Positions 8,032 through 9,987 of a DNA stretch of 9,987 nt are shown in pieces. The notes under the pieces were generated by a model. The model made no database searches and had not been told where the DNA came from. It worked only from the letters and a program-made list of their open reading frames with translations. Source of the DNA: JAUREX01 sp044356825. Lineage in GTDB: Bacteria; Pseudomonadota; Alphaproteobacteria; Rhodobacterales; Rhodobacteraceae. A program made the translations under genes and the position numbers. The stretch is from positions 1 through 9,987 of the forward strand of contig JBIKVM010000106.1 in NCBI GenBank assembly GCA_044356825.1. The letters are read 5' to 3'. Each line of letters starts with the position of its first letter. Position 1 is the stretch's first letter.

Positions 8032-8538
8032 TCACCCCCCCTCGGACGGCGGATCGAGGAGCGTCAGCACATCGGCATCGGCCGGCAACTCGGCAAAGGC
8101 CGCGGCGAAGCGCTGCGCCTTGTCGGCCTCATAGGCCTCGGGCAGCCAGATCTGAAAGGTATCGAGCGCCCCGGCAAAGAGCGCGTCCCCCGTCTCGGGC
8201 AGGCCGATACGCTCGCGCAGGCGCTGGTTGAGGACGATGCGCCCGTCGGGATCGACCTCGGCGCTGTCCGAGCCTGCGATCATCACCTGTTCGAGCAGCC
8301 GCCGGCGGGCCGAGCCGCGCGGCAGCGCGGCGATCTGCGCCTCGACGCCCCGGATCGCGGCCTCGGTGAAGCATTCGAGAAAACGCCGGCGCGGGTCGCC
8401 CCAGACGATGCGCACGCGCGGCCTGAGGCCCTCGTGCCAGTCGGGATCGCCCTGTTCGAGCACCCTGCGGAAGTCGGCCGGGATCGAGACGCGGCCCTTG
8501 GCGTCAACCCTCTGGGTGAATTCGCCGTGAAAGTACAC
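8032..8538 (-). CDS. mraZ: Transcriptional regulator MraZ
   Basis: MraZ is the DNA-binding first gene of dcw clusters; in E. coli it represses its own operon by binding TGGG-type direct repeats. From the GTG at 8538 the protein is 168 residues. It has two SpoVT/AbrB-like swapped-hairpin halves, each with the DxxxR motif: VDAKGRVSIP (D12-R16) and VDPDGRIVLN (D96-R100). I chose GTG 8538 because GGAAGG lies 5 nt upstream (8549-8544) and the protein then begins just before the conserved HGEF..VDAKGRVS core. The frame stays open to a GTG at 8583, but that start would add 15 non-conserved residues and has no well-spaced ribosome site, and it sits almost on the leader terminator. The YGGRA repeat array about 240 bp upstream is its probable operator. 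Confidence 0.95.
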   Translation of the reverse strand: MYFHGEFTQRVDAKGRVSIPADFRRVLEQGDPDWHEGLRPRVRIVWGDPRRRFLECFTEAAIRGVEAQIAALPRGSARRRLLEQVMIAGSDSAEVDPDGRIVLNQRLRERIGLPETGDALFAGALDTFQIWLPEAYEADKAQRFAAAFAELPADADVLTLLDPPSEGG

Positions 8539-8543
8539 GCCCG

Positions 8544-8549
8544 CCTTCC
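8544..8549 (-). promoter_or_regulatory. Shine-Dalgarno for the GTG start of mraZ
   Basis: GGAAGG on the minus strand, with five bases to GTG 8538. There is no ATG in frame in the N-terminal region, so this site decides the start. The purine-rich element is also the sort of sequence a CCUCC-loop RNA could pair with. Confidence 0.6.
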
Positions 8550-8589
8550 CTGCGCCTTCGCTTCGCCCTCGCGGGCCGATCACCCCCTG

Positions 8590-8629
8590 AACGGAAACGG
8601 CGGACCGCGCGCCTTCGCCCGATCCGCCG
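8590..8629 (-). terminator. Intrinsic terminator inside the mraZ leader
   Basis: On the minus strand a 9-bp stem, CGGCGGATC (8629-8621) with GGTCCGCCG (8606-8598, one T-G wobble), closes a 14-nt loop and runs into TTTCCGTT (8597-8590). It ends about 52 nt before the mraZ start. The T-tract is interrupted, which fits partial rather than full termination; full termination would silence the essential genes downstream. Rhodobacter sphaeroides is known to have a Rho-independent terminator in the same place, releasing the sRNA UpsM. Confidence 0.7.
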
Positions 8630-8774
8630 CCCTCGCCCCGTCATCGGGTCCCGGTCGCGCCGTCCTTGGGGGGTGCCAGAGGGCGCGCCGGAAGTCTGTT
8701 CGTGCAGCGGGAGCCTGTGAAACCTGCCTCAAGTCCGGGATCTCTGCCCCGTGTGGTCTGCCCGCCTTTGGTAT
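8590..8774 (-). ncRNA. UpsM-like sRNA / mraZ 5' leader RNA
   Basis: Seen: a long non-coding leader before mraZ that ends in the terminator at 8629-8590, leaving about 50 nt to the mraZ start. Known: in Rhodobacter sphaeroides the dcw transcript has an unusually long 5' UTR (268 nt), and partial termination inside it produces the abundant sRNA UpsM; this was reported as conserved in Rhodobacteraceae. Inferred: transcription from the TTGACT promoter candidate would begin near 8774 and give a terminated RNA of about 185 nt and a full leader of about 235 nt, close to the R. sphaeroides arrangement. The 5' end is a guess and I could not compare primary sequence with UpsM itself. Confidence 0.55.
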
Positions 8775-8843
8775 GGGATGTTTCTCTCATGGGATTGCAT
8801 GGGAGTCAACGGGAAAATGTGGAAAAATGCGGGAAATCTGGGT
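8774..8843 (+). promoter_or_regulatory. Probable MraZ operator: YGGRA direct repeats at 10-bp period
   Basis: Read on the plus strand, the pentamers TGGGA (8790), TGGGA (8800), CGGGA (8810), TGGAA (8820) and CGGGA (8830) start exactly 10 bp apart. TGGGT follows at 8839 (9 bp on), and an isolated TGGGA lies at 8774. MraZ is known to bind TGGGN direct repeats separated by 5 nt, the same spacing. The ladder overlaps the candidate -35 of the mraZ promoter. It reads TGGGA on the strand opposite to the mraZ coding strand. Binding by MraZ is inferred. Confidence 0.75.
8781..8809 (-). promoter_or_regulatory. Candidate mraZ (dcw) promoter
   Basis: TTGACT (8809-8804) is a good sigma-70 -35 element. 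Seventeen bases further on is GAGAAA (8786-8781), a weak -10. The start site would be near 8774. The -35 lies inside the MraZ-type repeat ladder, which suits repression by MraZ. The weak -10 keeps confidence low. Confidence 0.35.
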
Positions 8844-9122
8844 AGGCGGCCCTGACGCCACCCCTGACGCCCCCTGCACAGTCGGCATGGCGCCTTTCGC
8901 TGCGGCGCGGTAACGCGGAACCGGTTGATTTTTGTGCGATCAAGCCATTTGCTTGCTGCAAGGCAGCATTGCATCCGCCGACCCTTGTTCGGATGTGATG
9001 AGCGACCCATGTTGGTCACGACGGCAGGCAACATCCAGTTGCGTCCAAGGTCGCGGTGTCCCTCGCCGCAACTCAGACCCCGGGTGCGATGCGCGGAATG
9101 GCCTGCCCGACAGCGTTCGAAA
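8844..9122. other. Intergenic region without a recognisable gene
   Basis: I see no credible coding sequence, tRNA or rRNA here. It contains a 10-bp direct repeat, CCCTGACGCC, at 8850-8859 and 8862-8871. Three small inverted repeats follow in a row: TTGAT/ATCAA (8925-8929, 8939-8943), GCTGC/GCAGC (8955-8959, 8963-8967) and CATCCG/CGGATG (8972-8977, 8990-8995). None has a T-tract. They may belong to the 5' part of the plus-strand RNA that ends at 9192, or to an extended mraZ promoter region. Confidence 0.5.
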
Positions 9123-9192
9123 GGTCCGTCTCCTCCCCGGACCGTTCGCGCTCGCGGCGGCTCCGTCCTCCCCGGAGCCGCCGCTTCTTTTT
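9123..9192 (+). ncRNA. Candidate twin-hairpin anti-Shine-Dalgarno sRNA (CcsR/Cuckoo-like)
   Basis: Two perfect hairpins stand next to each other on the plus strand, each with a 9-nt loop rich in CCUCC. Hairpin 1 has arms GGTCCG (9123-9128) and CGGACC (9138-9143) around UCUCCUCCC. Hairpin 2 has 11-bp arms (9154-9164 and 9174-9184) around GUCCUCCCC and is followed by TTCTTTTT (9185-9192), so it is also an intrinsic terminator. Rhodobacterales carry a family of sRNAs (CcsR1-4 of R. sphaeroides, the 'Cuckoo' RNAs) defined by two such hairpins exposing a CCUCCUCCC anti-SD motif, the 3' one acting as terminator. The match in form is close. The 5' end and promoter are not identified; the RNA may begin upstream of 9123. 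No DUF1127-type small gene, the usual partner of CcsR loci, precedes it. Confidence 0.65.
9154..9192 (+). terminator. Strong intrinsic terminator, plus strand
   Basis: An 11-bp perfect GC-rich stem (GCGGCGGCTCC with GGAGCCGCCGC) and a 9-nt loop are followed by TTCTTTTT. The T-tract is only on the plus-strand side, so it terminates rightward transcription and implies a plus-strand transcript in this otherwise minus-strand region. It ends 31 bp before the merR stop codon, which comes from the opposite direction. Confidence 0.8.
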
Positions 9193-9223
9193 CCAGATTG
9201 CGATGTGCGTGCGGCCGAGGCCC

Positions 9224-9829
9224 TCAGCCGGCGCGCGCCAGCCTCTCGCGCAGGGCAAGAAGCCGGGCATAGAGAACGCCGATGTCGGGTTTCACCGGGT
9301 CGGTGTTCGCAGCCGTCCGCGCGGGCACTGATGGTTGGGCATCCTCGAACCCCGGCAGCAGGAGTTGCGCGGCATCGACCGGTGGCGGCGCCGGTCGGCG
9401 CCGCGGCAGGGTCACGACCTTTCCTTCGCCCGATGGCCGCAACGGCGCGGGCGGCGCGATCGGCACTGAGGCGACAGCCGGTGACGGGGCGGCCGGAACC
9501 GGATCCACCACCTCGGCAGCCTGCCGGACTTCGGAGGGAATCGTTGCCGCCATCGCTGCCACCTGCTTCACGCCCTGATCGCGCAGCATCTGCTGAACCG
9601 CGCGGATCGAGAGTCCTTCCTCATGCAGAAGATGCCGCAGCACGGTGATGAGCGCGACATCCGCCGGGCGGTAATAGCGCCGGCTGCCCGCCCCCTTGAC
9701 CGGCCTGATCTGCGGGAAACGGCTTTCCCAGAAGCGCAGGACATGGGTCGGCAGGTCGAGCGACTCGGCCACTTCCCCGATGGTGCGAAAGGCATCGGGG
9801 CTCTTGCCTGAAGCGGGGCGTGCGGTCAC
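9224..9829 (-). CDS. MerR family transcriptional regulator
   Basis: The 201-residue protein begins with a MerR-type winged HTH: RTIGEVAESLDLPTHVLRFWE (about 15-35) is the recognition helix region, and RRYYRPADVALITVLRHLL (50-68) is the wing and following helix, ending near residue 87. The LRFWE version differs from the LRYYE of metal sensors, and no cysteine is present, so metal or thiol sensing of the MerR/CueR kind is unlikely. Residues about 105-175 are Pro/Ala-rich low complexity with no recognisable effector domain, and the tail is a short Arg/Leu-rich helix. The start is GTG at 9829, overlapping the ihfA stop as GTGA, which suggests translational coupling. The ihfA-merR pair recurs in alphaproteobacteria. 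The target genes are unknown. Confidence 0.9.
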   Translation of the reverse strand: MTARPASGKSPDAFRTIGEVAESLDLPTHVLRFWESRFPQIRPVKGAGSRRYYRPADVALITVLRHLLHEEGLSIRAVQQMLRDQGVKQVAAMAATIPSEVRQAAEVVDPVPAAPSPAVASVPIAPPAPLRPSGEGKVVTLPRRRPAPPPVDAAQLLLPGFEDAQPSVPARTAANTDPVKPDIGVLYARLLALRERLARAG

Positions 9830-9987
9830 GGCTTGCTGCCTGCAACGCGGGCCTTTAGGACATGGGAGGGTCGGAAGGTCAGCACGCGGCGGGGCGTGAT
9901 CGGCACTTCCTCTCCGGTCTTCGGGTTGCGTCCCATGCGGGCATTCTTGCTGCGCACCGAGAATGTCCCGAAGGAAGAGATCTTAAC
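9826..9987 (-). CDS. ihfA: Integration host factor subunit alpha, C-terminal part (5' end outside window)
   Basis: Only the last 53 codons and the stop are present. They read [21 protein letters not shown], then [20 protein letters not shown], the beta-arm and C-terminal region of IHF-alpha; the corresponding E. coli segment has [22 protein letters not shown]. IHF is the heterodimeric, sequence-specific DNA-bending protein; the conserved Pro at the arm tip (NPKTGE) is the intercalating residue. The [13 protein letters not shown] form favours the alpha subunit over IHF-beta or HU. The TGA at 9828-9826 overlaps the merR GTG. The start and promoter lie beyond the right edge. Confidence 0.95.
   Translation of the reverse strand, partial: [53 protein letters not shown]

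Noticed and set aside
8539..8583. Upstream GTG (8583) as the mraZ start
   Set aside because: It would add 15 non-conserved residues, has no properly spaced ribosome site, and lies 7 nt from the leader terminator's T-tract.
302..8913. Many long open frames on the plus strand (for example 302-1363, 3465-4916, 5228-6847, 7053-8231, 7591-8913)
   Set aside because: They lie antisense to well-identified genes, are Arg/His/Pro-rich with no family features, and are expected from very high GC with few stop codons.
8729..9034. A 101-codon minus-strand frame over the mraZ operator
   Set aside because: It has no recognisable motif, would cover the repeat ladder and promoter, and its composition (Arg, Cys, Pro) looks like translated non-coding DNA.
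9093..9117. Stress-sigma-like promoter (GGAAT and CGTT) just before the twin hairpins
   Set aside because: The spacing is 14 nt, not the 16-17 of the GGAAC-CGTT consensus, and the first element is imperfect, so it is not supported.
9111..9143. tRNA-like GTTCGAA followed by a stem
   Set aside because: There is no acceptor, D or anticodon arm in register; the stem belongs to the anti-SD hairpin.
8932..9648. A 238-codon plus-strand frame across the intergenic region and merR
   Set aside because: It is antisense to merR in its second half and crosses the strong plus-strand terminator in its first half; low-complexity Arg/Ala/Pro product.

Overview
This window is a high-GC chromosomal segment from an alphaproteobacterium, most likely of the family Rhodobacteraceae. 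The basis is the IHF-alpha C-terminus followed by a MerR-type gene, the protein sequences of the cell-wall genes, and a long structured mraZ leader of the kind known in that family. Every protein-coding gene I can support lies on the minus strand, so transcription runs from high to low coordinates.

Layout, in order of transcription. At the right edge is the 3' end of ihfA (9826-9987, cut by the window), overlapping by 4 nt with a MerR-family regulator gene (9224-9829). A gene-free stretch of about 685 bp follows (8539-9223). It holds (a) on the plus strand, convergent with merR, two adjacent hairpins with CCUCC-containing loops, the second followed by a U-tract (9123-9192), which resembles the CcsR/Cuckoo-type anti-Shine-Dalgarno sRNAs of Rhodobacterales; (b) a ladder of YGGRA direct repeats at 10-bp period (8774-8843), the probable MraZ operator; and (c) a minus-strand mraZ leader with an intrinsic terminator about 50 nt before mraZ (8590-8629), laid out like the UpsM sRNA leader of Rhodobacter sphaeroides.

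Next comes the first half of a classical division and cell wall (dcw) cluster: mraZ, rsmH, ftsL, ftsI, murE, murF, mraY. These are packed with 1-nt gaps or TGATG/ATGA overlaps, apart from a 38-nt gap before murE. Together they make the regulator, the 16S rRNA C1402 methyltransferase, two divisome proteins, and the enzymes that add meso-diaminopimelate and D-Ala-D-Ala to UDP-MurNAc and then load the pentapeptide precursor onto undecaprenyl phosphate (lipid I).

After mraY, where murD/ftsW are often found, comes a TSUP (TauE/SafE) family membrane exporter gene, cut by the left edge (1-769). The protein-coding content is ordinary and well conserved. The second-look material is in the 8539-9223 intergenic region. 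Nothing suggests a mobile element, CRISPR array, defence island or tRNA/rRNA gene.
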